Source: Mytilus edulis
Taxonomy: Eukaryota; Mollusca; Bivalvia; Mytilida; Mytilidae
Length of the DNA: 64,000 bases
Assembly: GCF_963676685.1 (NCBI RefSeq)
Contig: NC_092345.1
Location: forward strand, 30,899,585-30,963,584
Reading direction: 5' to 3'
Part shown: positions 1 to 13,605 of the stretch, one piece after another
How the letters are laid out: every line of letters begins with the position of its first letter
Numbering within the stretch: the stretch's first letter is position 1
Program-made: the position numbers and the translations under genes
Notes under the pieces: generated by a model
The model's database searches: none
Seen by the model: only the letters and a program-made list of their open reading frames with translations
What the model was told of the DNA's origin: nothing

Positions 1-1256
1 CTAGATGCTCCACAGAAAAACAGCAAACATTATATACATGTATTTGCAACATTTTTGTATTTTAGCCTTATTTCAACGTTTGTTGAGTTAGAATGAAATG
101 TAACTTCTTATTGTCTTTTCTCAAATTATCACTTTAATATTGAGATAGGGGAAATATTGAATAGATCTCCGCTTTGAAGTTTCTCTTTATTTCATTTTAA
201 CAGTTGACAGAAAAGGGTCAGGAAATGTTACAAATTATTAATATCAGGAAATCCACTTTATTATCGGTTAATTTGCGGTTAGATTAATCTCGTTTACACC
301 AATTATTAGCGAGTTTGTACAACACGAAACATGCCGCCAGATTATCACAGTCACACATATTTATTCCTCAATTTTTAGACCATCTTGTAATTCAATTTGT
401 AACATTTCTGTCTACTTTTCGTCTGTAATTTGTATCATTTAATTCTCATAAAACAACTAACAAATTATGGCATTCGTTAATTTCAAAGCAAACTCTTCAA
501 GATTGTAAGAGATAATTTGCCACAAACTTGTTGTTAAAGAGTTTATGTGACAATAAATATATGAAATGAATTGATTTTTTTGTAATTGATGTATATTATC
601 CACAGCACGTAAATAGTTGACAACTTTTAATTTAAAACATAACAATAATTTAAAACGTATATTCCATGAAATTCATATTCTAGCATCGAAAGAAATATGG
701 TTAATAAGTTTCCTATTCAAATCAATTCTTTAAATATTGCAATTAAAGAAAAACGAAGGATTAAATCTTTAAAAAATATCAACATCATTTTAATATTAAT
801 GATACATGTAGGAACAATAATAATATCAATATCATTATACTAAATACCGCCTTTTGTTTTGATGAAATGATGCGTTTTTAACAAAACTTTGAAAATTGTA
901 ATATGTAAAAATATTTCAACAAAAATTCTTCGACTCTGCAAATGCAGTCTAGAGTAGCGTTGACGTAATTTCTAATTTGCAAAGTTCATTTCATCATTTT
1001 TCTTGTTTGTTACACACGCATTTATTTTCATACTTTTGCGTCTGGTAATAATATTATTAACAAATAATAAAAATATTGCATTTTGTTCATATTATGAAGT
1101 TCAAGTCTTTTTTGGGAATTCCTTAAGGTTGTTTTGATATTGTCCTTCTTGACAGACACTCCTGTATGCCGATAATTTGATAAATTTCATGCTTTATTGT
1201 CAAAAAAACAAATTGCATTTCAATAAAATAAAATAATAATAAGAAAAATAATAATA
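1..1256. other. AT-rich non-coding DNA, probably intronic
   Basis: No supportable gene, tandem repeat or recognised element here. If the exon at 1263-1388 is real, this stretch is the beginning of its downstream intron, because the gene is transcribed toward coordinate 1. Confidence 0.4.
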
Positions 1257-1262
1257 ACTTAC

Positions 1263-1388
1263 CCTGCTTCCAGCATGATGGTCAAAGTGTGAATCAGTGC
1301 CATAGTAATGAGAGGTCTCAAATCCCCCCTCTGATAGGGTGAGGTTAGATTTCTCTACCATTCCCTCTTCTTTCATGTATACATTCAC
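1263..1388 (-). CDS. Candidate first coding exon of an unidentified gene running off the left edge
   Basis: On the minus strand an ATG at 1388 opens 42 codons that end exactly at a strong donor (CAGG|GTAAGT, intron starting at 1262). The peptide starts MNVYMKEEGMVEKSNLTLSE, is rich in His, Tyr, Ser and Asp, and ends HHAGSR. The composition is clearly less AT-rich than the flanks. Alternatively it is an internal or second exon, since 'TTTCAG|TGAATG' just upstream could be an acceptor. I do not recognise the family. The remaining exons would lie further along the minus strand, beyond position 1, and I found none within 1-1256. Evidence is donor quality, open frame and composition only. Confidence 0.42.
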
Positions 1389-1389
1389 T

Positions 1390-3120
1390 GAAATCGGTCA
1401 CTTTTCACTGTTCGAATTTAACCTTAGTGTCCTAGTGCATGTCCACGCGTGAAAATAACATAAATGTCGTCTTTAAAAAAACTTTTCGCTTCTTAAAAGA
1501 TTTTTTTGTTTTGTAAAAGATTTTTCAAACACCTTTAAATATTAATATTTACTTAAGTTTTTGTTATGACAAAAAATTTAAATCTGCAAAGTAAAACTGT
1601 CCTAATGCGATAGTCTAACGTTCTGTTTGTTCTCAGATTGTAGCACTATTACGCCTCAAGCGGAATTTCTCTGATAATAAAATAGGCGGAGCCTGATTGG
1701 AGAATGTAGATTTCAACACTTGTAACAGATATTTGGCCGACAGTTTGAGAATAATCCGACTTCATCGAATTTTCATTGGACAAACAATCAATCATTTTTC
1801 TAAAACAAGGAGGAGCGTACACTCATAATTATACTTTCGGAATACACATTTTGGATGAATTTTAAAATATCCATTATTTTACTACAATTTACGTGTATTT
1901 TTCTTTATATTTGATTTAATATCGACAAACTTCACGTAATCCAGATTTGGAAATATTATCTCTTTATTGAAACAGCGGGGATAATACGCTGGTCATTGAA
2001 TAAATTGTGAGATATTCTCTCTAAACGGCATGATATTTCTTCTGTCACATAATAGGAAAAGTAAATCTTAAAATCGTCTTTAATTTATGATCTTAAATTT
2101 TGTATGTTTTTATTAGCCGATTAATCTATATTCTCCGTTTGTTTCAGGCATAACGCTTTTTCTAAGGTTTTATCAACAGATAAACTATATATATAATGAT
2201 AAATGTTTTGTTTTGAAAAGAAAGTTGGCTTTACAATAAAAAGTATTGTTTTTTTAAAAGGTTTTACTGTATGTCTGCAACACAATCTATAAAGACGCAT
2301 AAGAGAGACACAATGTGATATTTATATCGTACTATTATGCTTATTTTGTTATTGTGTAAGTATATACGAAGACCACATGCTACAAAATCTTTGTACATGT
2401 TTAATATGTGTCCCATGTGTATATACAGAAGTATATTTGTTTGTAAATATTGACAAAAATCTATACTGAACAGTACATAGCAATCATAAGGTGGAAACTT
2501 GAAGAGGTGTGATAGCCACTTTTTCTATATAGTCTGACCTCTTGTACACGTTTCAACTTTGTGTATGAGGAAATAAAATATTTTGTCTTTTTTTTTGGAG
2601 CTGAAGTGCTAAGAATATGCCATAAGGCCATAAGTTTTTCAATATGTAAAAATGTATATTTCTTATTTTCTCATCATTTGCTTTATTCAGTCGGGGTCTA
2701 AATTTCTACTGCCAGATTTTTTTTTATTTTATCCTAGAAATACTCACAGTTGCAAACGATAAATATCGGTTCACAGACCAAATCAAACTTTCCCTTACAA
2801 ATATATAAAAAAAGTTTGGAAAACAATTTAGCAAAACTATAATTTCTTTTACAAAATATCTTGCAAACAATCGGGCCAAATAACAGTTGTTCATGTTATT
2901 ATTACACAATTAAAATAGCTTACTTTTGTTTTATTATTGCTATAATTAAAAAAAAATCGGCGCAAATGAAAGAAAAAATCGGCGCAAATGCAAAACGCCG
3001 TATAATACATGTATAATTTCGAGCATTGGTGCATGAATGTAGCATTTTAAACTTTTTAGTAAAAGAGAGGCGAACGATACTAAAAGTAGTTATATTCAAA
3101 CTTTTAAGTAGAAATGCACA
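1390..3120. other. Unannotated AT-rich intergenic stretch
   Basis: No open frame with coding composition, no tandem array and no recognised element. It may hold the promoter of the minus-strand exon at 1263-1388, but no TATA box can be argued for. Confidence 0.4.
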
Positions 3121-3124
3121 AAGC

Positions 3125-3330
3125 TTTGCATGGCTAAAACAGAAAAAAAGACCAACAGACAAACAGACAAACAGACAAAAACAGTACTAACAACACAACA
3201 TAGAACACTACAGACTGCATGAACAACATAAATTAATAGGGGTGATCTGTAGGTGTTGTGGTAGGGTTAGCAGATTCCCCCGTCCACAGGTGACACCAAT
3301 CGTGTTGAGTTCCATACGTTTTAGGGAGGC
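3125..3330 (+). repeat. Dispersed repeat, family B fragment
   Basis: Contains the ordered landmarks of family B seen more fully at 8425-9200: a run of 'acagacaa' units, 'acacaacatag', 'ggggtgatct', 'agcagatt', and a 'cacaggtgacacc..tcgtgttg' end. Diverged and truncated. I recognise the family as characteristic of Mytilus from memory. Confidence 0.6.
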
Positions 3331-3627
3331 AAATAATTCTGACTAAAACTCTTCGTAATGCCTATACTATCGTTAAATTAGTAATTTTTCGAATCTCACC
3401 ATGATCAAACTTTGATATTGCTTGCATGGCATTCACTTAAGAAAGTGCATGTTCAATGAAAAAAACGACTGGATGCATGGTGTCCCGTACAATAAATAAC
3501 TGCAGTATCTTTATATGCGAACAAAATGTTGAGAGGGACAAAAATATCTTTAGTAGCGCAAATATACGGCTTTTAATTCGCAAGGGAACAATATTGAACA
3601 AACGAAAGCCTCATGTGTAGAAACATA

Positions 3628-3900
3628 GATTCCACCACTGCATCGTGTGTTACGATATTCTCCACTCGAGAAAATTAATTTAAAAAAATTTAAAACGCGA
3701 GGCTTGACGAGAGTTTTAAATATTTAGGTTTTAACTGTTGAGTGGAGAAATAACGTTATACACCATATTTATTTCTCTTATGATTTTTAGACGATATCTT
3801 AACAACGTTTATCCTTTCTTTTAAAAAAACATTGCGGAAAGTTGTGTTCTTTATATGTGATTTCATCTGGCATGTTCATCTTTTGCATGACGTCACATTG
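3628..3900 (+). repeat. Dispersed repeat, family I (copy 1), carrying a CRE
   Basis: Matches 17965-18215 in order and orientation: 'tagattccac.actgcatc', 'ctccactcgag', 'tttaaaacgcgaggctt', 'gttgag.gtggagaaat', a long T-rich middle, and the cAMP-response element TGACGTCA near the end (3888-3895 here). Length about 270 bp; no coding potential. Class unknown. Confidence 0.6.
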
Positions 3901-6159
3901 AAATTTAGAAGAAATCAAGAAAATGACGATAGACAGCCTCGATATTAGTATGAAACACTAATCGATCGTGTTCTAGCTGAATCTAGCACACATAAAAATA
4001 CTCCTTGGCCTATAAAGAATGACACCAACTACTTTTTTTTTCATCAAGGAAGAAAAGAGAATTGTGCACGTACAAATAATAGTGTGTGGTCCGTCATTGT
4101 TCTATGTCTAGATTGTTTTCTTGGTTTATAAACAAACGTCATGTCTTATGGTTTTGTTTGCTTGTTCTAACGACACCCTTCATTGTACCAAAAGACATAT
4201 TTTTGTTTTGTTTAAGAACAGACACACAAAATATTTACACGATCGCAGGAAAAAATATACTTCTGCTGCATTGCATAAATCCTCGTGCGGCACGTGTGAG
4301 GTAATTTTTCGTGTTGCTACAAGACTCGCAATATTTAATCAAACTTTTGGATATATTCTCCATGTTTATATATCATTGGCTCTCAACGTAAACAAACATC
4401 AATCATGCACTTGTTCACACCATTGTAATACTGTTAGTATTTGGATACATCTGAAGTCAATCACGTGACATGGATACAAATTAGATACAGATATTTGATA
4501 TGATTGACAGCATCCAAAATGCGCTTCTGATTTAGTGGAGAAACAACTGCTATAGGTACATTGTACTTGCAGTACAACTATCTGACTAGTCATCCAAATA
4601 CTAGTATTAAACAAAGTATTAAAAATAATAATAATATATAATAAAAGTAAGTAGCTAGGCAAGAGCCTCCTTGTGTCGGTTTGGTACCATTGACCCAGTC
4701 TTAAGTACTATGTTGTTTCCGAGAAAAAAGTTTATTTTGGTTATTTTGGTAAATCATATTTCAAGTGTTTTGATCGGTGAAACATGCGTGTTCTTACAAT
4801 ATAAACTCAACAAAACAAAAATGGACATGCATTTGGTTTACCGTGCACAAAAAGAAAGTAAAAGAACCAATAGTGTATAGAAATATACAATTATCAAAAA
4901 ATATTGCATAAACAATAGAATCTTCAGCAAAAAACCCAAAGTGAATCAATTTAAAGTAGCACGCAATGTAAATATGGCCACCAAATGTATAGAAATCTTG
5001 AATACCCTCATCGATCTTTCATATTTCTGTAATCCTGGAAGTCATACTACATAAAAACATTAAAATGTATGCAAATATCTTCCAGCATTGACCACTGAAG
5101 TTGCAATTCATGACATGTCACAGTTAGATTGACTTTATAGTATTACTTTCAACCGTGTCTATAGATCTATATGAAAAGTACGTAATTGATTTCGATTGTC
5201 TGTTCCTATTGTGAGTTTTTTGTGCAAAAATATGCGAATAATATCTGAATTACTCCATGTTCATAACGGCTTTGGCGTTTTTTAAAACTTTTTCATTTTT
5301 TTCTTCAATCAGTTTACAATTTTTGTATGTTATTATATGCAGGAATTCTGATTTTATTATACTATGGAATAATCTTGAATGATAATTTCTACTACTTACC
5401 TTGGCACTTTTCACCTGTTATTTTTTAATCTACACTGATCAAAGATAATAATATTATTTTAACAGAATATCCAATATTTTTATAAAATGCATTTGGAAGC
5501 TATAATTTCTACAGCGTTCTCAATTTACACCCAAAATACATAGGTTGACCTTAGAATACAGAGAACACTTGCAATAACAAAAGAACTTGTTAGTAATATT
5601 TTCACGCATGTGTTTGTATTTTGAAGCCTGTAATTTATTAAAGACACTAAAATTAAACATTAGGAAAGTAACAGTTATTTACACGCGTATGCACAATGCA
5701 GAAACTGCAGTCAGAATTTACACGGAGTGAACAGTTCAGATGTACGGGTACAATTAATGTTTTTTTTTTCTAAAGCAGCATCAGATTGATATATTGTATA
5801 AACTAACTTTACTCGAAATCATGAATTTTCTTTAAACAAACATAAATGGAAAAAAAGATATAAAAAAAATATGACTGATTTAAAATCTGTGACAAAATTG
5901 ACGTCAAAAACATAATTAAAAATTCATGTTTTTTTTATTTTCTCCAAATCTATGGTAGATTTTGAGATTGCACATTTTAACTGTAACGTAACAACTAAAT
6001 ACCGTCATATAACGCTGGGCTGTCGCTAACACTGGCGGAACACATACGTATGTTCATATACCGTAAAAATGACGGCTTTGTTCTATCGAAGGAAATTGCA
6101 TGCTAACTGTTTAATTAATTTCATACATACTGCAATTTAATTTGTTAAGAGACTTATAG
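3901..6159. other. Unannotated intergenic stretch
   Basis: Overlapping short frames at 4086-4880 lack coding composition, splice context or any recognisable domain. I see nothing supportable here. Confidence 0.4.
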
Positions 6160-7790
6160 ATTGTAAACATAGATGTACAGTTTATATACAACTCTACATC
6201 TGTATAGTTTATACACAGCTTTACATATATGCAGTAAAATATAAACTTTAAAGATGTACAGATTATACACAGTTTTACAGATGAACGTATTATACACAAC
6301 TTAAAGGATGCACAGTTTTTACACAGCTTTACAGATGTATAGTTTAAACACAGCTTTACAAATGTACCGTTAATACACAGCTTTACAGATGAACAGATTA
6401 AACACAGCTTTAAAGATGTACAGATTATACACAGCTTTACAGATGTACACTTTATATACAGCTTTACAGATGTACATATTATATACAGTTTTACAGATGT
6501 ACAGATTATACACATCTTAACGGATACACCGTTTATACACAGCTTAACAGATGTATAGTTTAAACACAGCTTTACAGATGTACAGTTAAAACACAGATTT
6601 ACAGATGAACAGATTTAACACAGCTTTAAAGATGTAGATTATACACAGCTTTACAGATCTACAGTTTATACACAGCTTTACACAGCTGGACAGTTTATAC
6701 ACATCTTTACAGCTATACTGTTTATACATAGCTTTACAAATGTGAAGTCTATAAACAGCTTTACAGATGTACAATTTGTACACAGCTTCACAGATATACA
6801 GATTATACACAGCTTCACAGATATAGTTTATACACATCTTTACAGATGTACAGTTTATACACAGCTTTACAGATGTACAGATTGTACACAGCTTTAAAGA
6901 TATACAGATTATACAAAGCTTCACAGATGTAGTTTATATACAGCTTTACAGCTGTAGTTTATACACAGTTTTACAGATGTACAGTCTATACACAGCTTTG
7001 CAGATGTATACTTTATATACAGCTTTAAAGATGTACATATTATATACAGCTTTACAGATGTACAGATTATACACATCTTAACGGATGCACAGTTTATACA
7101 CAGCTAGCTTAACAGATGCATAGTTTAAACACAGGTTTACAGATGTACAGTTAAAACACAGATTTACAGATGAACAGATTATACACAGCTTTAAATATGT
7201 ACAGATAATACACAGCTTTACAGCTATAATGTTTATACACAGCTTTACATATGTACAGTCTATAAACAGCTTTACAGATGTGTAATTTGTACACAGCTTC
7301 ACATATATACAGATTATACACAGCTTCACAGATTCAGTTTATACAGCTTTACAGATGTACAGTTTATACACAGCTTTACAGATGTACAGATTGTACACAG
7401 CTTTAAAGATATACAGATTATACACAGGTTCACAGATGTAGTTTATACACAGTTTTACAGATGTACTTTATACACAGCTTTACAGACGTACATAGTATAT
7501 ACAGCTTTACAGATTAAACACAGCTTTACAGGTGTACAGTTTATACACAACTTTACATATGTACATATTATACACAGCTTTTCAGATGTACAGTTTATAC
7601 ACAGCTTCACAGATGTGCAGTTTATACACAGCTTTACAGCTGTACTGTTTATACACAGATTTACATATGTACACTCTATACATAGCTTTACAGATGTACA
7701 GATTGTATACAGCTTTACAGATAAACAGATTATACACAGCTTCACAGATACAGTTTAAACACAGCTTTACAGACGTACATAGTATAACCA
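6160..7790. repeat. 27-bp minisatellite with higher-order organisation
   Basis: About 60 diverged copies of a 27-bp unit, roughly 'cagctttacagatgtacag' plus 'tttataca'. Because 27 is a multiple of three, both strands stay open for hundreds of bases and give pseudo-proteins (minus-strand 9-residue unit KLCINCTSV); these are not genes. Variant units recur in the same order: 'cacatcttaacgg' at 6511 and 7072 (561 bp apart), and 'gctataNtgtttatac' at about 6711, 7223 and 7639. The array therefore grew partly by duplication of multi-unit blocks, with later loss of units. Confidence 0.93.
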
Positions 7791-8424
7791 CTACGGAAAG
7801 TTCACTTCACAAATTGTTATGGATATCCTACCGTGGTTGAACACTTATTAAGTTTTTCTAAGACTATATTTTACATACTACCGGCATTTTCGTTACCTCA
7901 TGAAAGAGTGACGTGTGCAACATGAGGAGCAGGAAATGCCATTTTTTTTATCTTAAGATATTCTTAAAATTTAATCTACAGCATTTTCAGCTATATTATA
8001 GAGACTATCCATCCTATTGGATCAAATAATCCTTCGCAATTTTAGCTTTGTTTAAGCTGATTATCTGTACTTCTGTTAAAATTTGCAGAAAATCTGCCAT
8101 ATATTTGGTAATAACAAAAATCCGTCATAGATAGGAATACAATTTGTCATAGATTAGTATTCTAAAATATCTGCCATAGATTTGGGCTGGCATGACGTCA
8201 AATTTGCCATAGAGCTGGACCCCATAATGATATGAGTCCTACATATATATAAATCATATAACAAAAGTTAATGAAAAATATTCATGCATTTTCAAGGACA
8301 TACTGCCCTCCAACTTTTTCAATTAAATTATTATGCCTTCTGAATTAGTTCAGGATTAAGACTTTTTAATATATGTATTTAACAACTGATGTTGTTATAA
8401 TTAAAGAGTCGAAAGATAACAATT
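7791..8424. other. Unannotated stretch
   Basis: Contains several loosely repeated phrases ('atctgccata', 'tttgccatag', 'cgtcatagat') at 8080-8215 that may be a decayed short tandem repeat. Nothing else seen. Confidence 0.3.
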
Positions 8425-9200
8425 AAAAAAGAGGTACGAAAGATACTAGAGGAGAGTCAAACTCATAGCTAGAAAATAAACTGACAACGCCATGGCTAAA
8501 TATAAAAAGACAAACAGACAAATAATAGTACAGAAGACACAACATAGATAATTGAAAACCTAAGCAACACGAACCCCACTAAAAACTGGGGTGATCTCAG
8601 GTGGTCCGAAAGGGTAAGCAGATCCTGCTCCACATGTGGCACCCGTCGTGTTGCTTATGTTATTACAAATCCGGTAAAAAGTATAATTCGGTAGGTCACA
8701 TAATGTCATTCGTGAAAAGGGAAGGGTGTTGTAGTTACGACATAAGGAACATATCCAAAAGGAACATAGCCAATATCATCTGTGAAACGGTTATTCCATA
8801 ATGGTCAACCAACCGGCGATGGCGTCCGTAAAATTTACGAAGGGATGATTTCAACTTCACCATTTTGAAGTCTTGGTTTAAAATAGCTTCCTTGTGAGGA
8901 GCAATCCTCTATCAAGGAAATCATTATAGGAAATACAAGCCCGGGAATATCGTATCGGGAGATATATATTCCGAATGCAGGTGCTGCTGGAATGTTGCTA
9001 CATAGAAGCACAAAAAAACTCAAAATTAAACCGACAATCCAATGGTAAAAAAAACAGAAAGACCACAAAACGAAATACACGTGCACAATACACTATACAT
9101 ATGGACTAAAGACTGATTAGCACGAACCTCATACGAAAAAGGCGGATAATATCAGGTGCTCCGGATGAGTAAGCTGATCCTGCATTCGGTATGTTCTGTT
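8425..9200 (+). repeat. Dispersed repeat, family B (longest copy)
   Basis: Begins 'gaggtacgaaagatact', runs through 'actgacaacgccatggc', 'gtgatctcaggtggtcc', 'cagatcctgctccaca' and 'ggcacccgtcgtgttgc'. A second partial unit follows at about 9000-9190 with the same order ('aaactcaaaattaaaccgacaa', 'atatcaggtgctccgg', 'agctgatcctgc'). Other copies: 3125-3330, 54715-54855 (+) and 52190-52545 (-). The short minus-strand frames here belong to the repeat. No intact transposase or reverse transcriptase is visible, so it is probably non-autonomous. Confidence 0.75.
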
Positions 9201-9349
9201 CTGTTATAGAAAATGTCTCATTCAAAGGAGCACTTCGCACAATGTCGATTAAAATGTTATTGTAAGTATTATACAAGTTAGTAGATCTTGAATCTAACTC
9301 AATGATATTACAATCGTGAAAAAGAGGATAGGAAGCTGTGATTTCCATA

Positions 9350-12300
9350 AAAACACGCCTCGTCGTTTAAAAAAGGTTTGTAACAAGAAATGAAATAAGG
9401 ATAATGAAAACAAATAGTATTACGCTTACAATTATATAACTTGTTGATAATATCAATACAAGTTAATACTAAACATACAGTTTCCAGACCTTAGATATGT
9501 CATTAGCTGTTTTATGAAGATAATTGTTGTTTTAATATTGTCTGTGAAATGTGATTATTATTTTATTATTAATTTGAGTAGATTTGTTTCAACTATATAT
9601 TATCAAAATTTAAGTAGTTGTCAATATGTATAATTTTCATTTCCCCAAAAATGTTTTCTGAATTATATATCATCAGCTGAGCATATTACCTGCTATGTTA
9701 ATGTATAGTCAAGTAAATTATTTGTAATAACCGTGCAATGTAGTATTATAAATATATATTTGTCATGGTGCCGCACCGTGCCTTTTTTACCACGTGTAAA
9801 TCAGTAGCAGATTTAGAGTGGGAGGGGCACTTTTTTGTTGACTATTTAGTGAACCCCTGAAGCTTTACTGGAGAATACCCCCTCTTTGGCAGTCAGTGGG
9901 CCCCCTTATGAACATTTCTAGATTTTCCACTGTAAATGTGAATTTGATTTAGAGAAAAAGACAGTATAATGAAAAATCATAATGGTTTAATTTTCATTAT
10001 CCAAAGAAAGAAAAAAATGATAATTTGACGGAAAAAAACACATCATCTAACCACAACGGTCAGATATTGTTCTGCCGAATTCGTCCCGATTATTCCGATG
10101 TCAAACAGATTCGATTTCAATCTGTATCTTTCGCACGATAGCGACATGGATTATTAAGATGAGACACCAACCAGACACATCCGGTTCGTATTTGACAAGA
10201 TCTGGATGGCCGCAATCTGGCCTTAAAGTCATAAATATTTTTAGTTCGATAATCGAAGTGATCAGACGCAAAAATCCACCAATCAAAATACTGCATGATT
10301 TGGTGTTTTCGAGCACAAATTATGTTTTTGTTATAGGTTTTATGATCGAAAGTTTTCAATCGACAAGAAAGCCAAAAGGTAAAATAAATTTCAAACCGAA
10401 AAAAAACTAAACAAATTGCAAATCGAAAGTTCAAACACATCAAACGAATGGATAACAACTGTCATATTCCTGACTTTGTACATAATTAAATGTTTTTCGT
10501 ATCATGACCTTTTCACGGGACAATATCTTCAGACAACACCAATACAACACAGGGCAATATCAACACAACACATGACAACACCAAGACAACACGGGACATT
10601 GGTCCACACAAAGGTAACCATATAAGGTCATATGTAATTATGTATATTTCAGAGAATCGTTTCAATATGATCAATTTTAAAATAACCGAATTTGTTTCCA
10701 AATTTTGGATTTTTGAAAAAAGAGAAAAAGTATGGTTGAGGCAAACTGCCACTGTCTCTTTACAAATTAAGTGGGATACAAAGCATACCATTGGTAAAGT
10801 GTGCAGAGTTGAAAAAATAATTTTCACTAAGAGCAATATATATACACATACATGCAATTGTCACGGAAAAATAGGATTGCACAATATGTATAGTTGTAGC
10901 TTACTTCCGTCAAATCATCGAAAACACCGCCCATTCCCCCCCCCCCCCCCCCTTCCCCCCACCTTCTTAACTTTATTTGGGAACAATTAATTGCCCAATA
11001 TAGATATATGTAATATCGATTTTGGATTAACAAAACTTGCAGCAATGTTACCCCCAACCAAAAACTATTTGTTTTAATTTTTTTTTTTTTTTATCCTACA
11101 TCGATCTTTTGATGTCGTCCCTAACTAAAATATTAAATAAATAATTTTGAAGTGAAATTAATCCGAAGGAACAAAATTGCCCATAGCTGATGACCAGAAG
11201 ATAGCCCAGCCCGTGCGACTGCATGCAGTGTGTGCATGTTGGTTTCGGTAATCTTCGTCCGATAATTTCGATTTTTTAACCCTTAGTGCACGGTGCATTA
11301 GATACAAATGTCTGATCGTAGACATAAAGTCAACTTTGAAAGGAACTGATATGGGAATTTCTCACAACTGACTTCCTGCAAGCTTCCCTCTAGTTTCTAT
11401 ACAATGTCAGTTGCTTGTTGTGTCATATAGGAGTAGAAAACAGTATTTTAACTGACAAAAGATCTCCTGAAGCGTATTTAATTTAACAACCTTAAGGTTT
11501 CCAGTATTTCTTTACTCCTGTAGAGACTTTTATGGTAATTATTTTGACAAGAATGTCACCGATTTAAAGCTTCGATTGTTTTTGGAAAACGATTCACCAT
11601 CTGCTCCCTGCGGCAAAATTTTGGCGGGAACTTGTCATGTGCATGACTAGTGTTGCGACAAGAATATTCTTCACATCTTTTCATGGTTTCTCGACGGCTT
11701 CTTCAAAAACTGAAAAATATGCTTAAGGCATATTTATAAGAGAAAAATATATCTGTTCAATTCTTCACAGTTTGTTTTGAGTTTTCTACGCTATTATTAA
11801 AGCTTCATTTTACAAGAAAATATTTCACGACCTGTAATTTGTTTAAAAAGGATATCCATGAAACCGCACAGCAGAAAACACTTCCGATTAAATCTCTTTC
11901 AAAATAAATTACTTAATTCCTATATGCAATATTAAGACACAAGTGCGATAATTTGAATTATCCTTTAAGAAAATTAAAGAAAATTATCTCTTTATATTGG
12001 CACTGTGGCGTACATTATCGATCAATGATGGAAGTGTAATTTTAATTTCTTGGTACTTAAAAAATTCAAAACGAAATGTGAACTTATGGCATTCATAGTG
12101 AATCATTTTGTTACTTCTGTTCATCACTCCCTCCAGAGTCAAGGAGTGCAATTGTTAGATTCAACTCGAGTCCGTCAGTAACTTTGGATACAGATTTTGT
12201 CATACTTCTATTCGATGAGGGCTCGATAGTTTTATAGTAACATCATCACCAAATTAGTTTTACTATATATATCTTATTTTGTGGTTGGTTTAGGGTCTTC

Positions 12301-12370
12301 TTTTGAAACAGCAAAGTGTTCAAATCAAAAGACAAAAATATTTTTTTTATATATCTAAATAAACTCATTT
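9350..12370. other. Unannotated intergenic stretch with a C-tract
   Basis: No supportable gene. The only notable element is an uninterrupted run of 17 C (10936-10952) followed by TT and six more C. The complementary G-run could form a quadruplex, and it explains the Gly-rich and Pro-rich frames around it. Confidence 0.5.
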
Positions 12371-12399
12371 GTATATAGTGTGACATTATCACTGAGCTA

Positions 12400-12560
12400 C
12401 TGAGTTTACATTTTGTACTAGTGCCAGCTGAAGCTCATCTCCTGGTACGGGATTTTCTCGCTGAGACCATGGTGGCCTTCGGCTGTTTTCTGCTCTTTGG
12501 TCAGGTTGTTTTCTCAGTGACAGATTCACCCTTTCCGTTCACTATTGTATACATATACTA
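12400..12560 (+). repeat. Mussel retroposon-like tail repeat, family K
   Basis: Contains 'tagtgccagctgaagctc', 'tcctggtacgggattttctc', 'ggtggccttcggctgttt' and 'ggtcaggttgttttctc' in the order I know from many Mytilus non-coding sequences. Single copy in this window; boundaries approximate. Confidence 0.6.
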
Positions 12561-13039
12561 AAATATTACAGAATCTACAGATTTTAGTTTAATATGTTGT
12601 GTGTTGGATCAATAGATCTACCAACATATGTAGATAATTTTTTCTCTCACCTTAGATGAAATCTGATTTTTTAATAGAAATTCAATACAGTTTAACCATG
12701 TGTCGTCTGCCTTTTCTCATTTTACACATTGCTTCTGCTTGCACACATACAACAGTTTTTCCGCTACTGAAAAAGACAACATAAAAGAGTCATATACAAA
12801 ACAACTTTTGTTATTGTCACATGATTTTTATTGCTTAGCTGATGTTATTTAGTTTTGCATCTTTGGAGAAGTGAAAACAATTATCATTCGAATTGAAGAA
12901 GTGAAAAATGTTATTTTTTGCGATACATAACAGCACCATGCAACATTGACAGATGCCATGGTATTTGGAGACATGTTTTGACAAACTTTGTGGTTGAACA
13001 ATTTTTTCGAATATTCCCCGATTTGTCATGTATTTGTTT

Positions 13040-13605
13040 TCCTCAGGGTCCAATTTGTCAGCCGTATATATTCACCTGTTACCTATTACCTGATCTGTAC
13101 GTTCCGCATCTCACAGGCGCACCACCAAACGGTGTTTTTAGGATTTTGCTATATACACGGGTCATAATCACAGGGTTGACACTACTAAATTCAAGCATTG
13201 TCATATTGTTCCCTATTGCAGTATTTTAATCAGTATGACTTTCCAAGATGACAATACGAATACTAAAAATCTCAGTGGACTTAAAATAAGGCGTATAGGT
13301 ACAGTTTTCAATTTGTTAGCCAGCATTACGTATAACAGCGAATCAAAGAATTCAACTTTATTTATAACTAATATAGGACAATGCTGTTGATTAAAAAATA
13401 CTCCATTCCAGGCCCTTTTGATTTCCAAATAATTGATATTACCAATAATTGATAAGTTCCAGGTCGACGGGTTCAAACAGAAAGATTTTGAAAGCAGGAA
13501 AAAAAGGTTCATCTTATAATCGGAATGACTTTATCAGATAACAATACCAATACTTAAAATAAGGCTTACGCATAGTTATATACTAGAATTCAATCAGGTG
13601 TAATC
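13040..13605 (+). repeat. Dispersed repeat, family E (copy 1)
   Basis: Shares a long ordered block with 56845-58118: 'cacctgttacctattacc', 'gcgcaccaccaaacggtg', 'ctatatacacgggtcataat', 'aatataggacaatgctgttg', 'actccattccaggccc' and 'aggtcgacgggttcaaacag'. 'CACC..ACGGTG' gives a small dyad. No protein is encoded; class unknown. Confidence 0.75.

Noticed and set aside
4086..4468. Overlapping frames of 72 and 115 codons
   Set aside because: Two different frames open over the same AT-rich DNA, no coding signature in either.
6111..7840. Several Cys-rich open frames of 70-134 codons
   Set aside because: Products of a 27-bp (9-codon) minisatellite; no start context, signal peptide or splice support.
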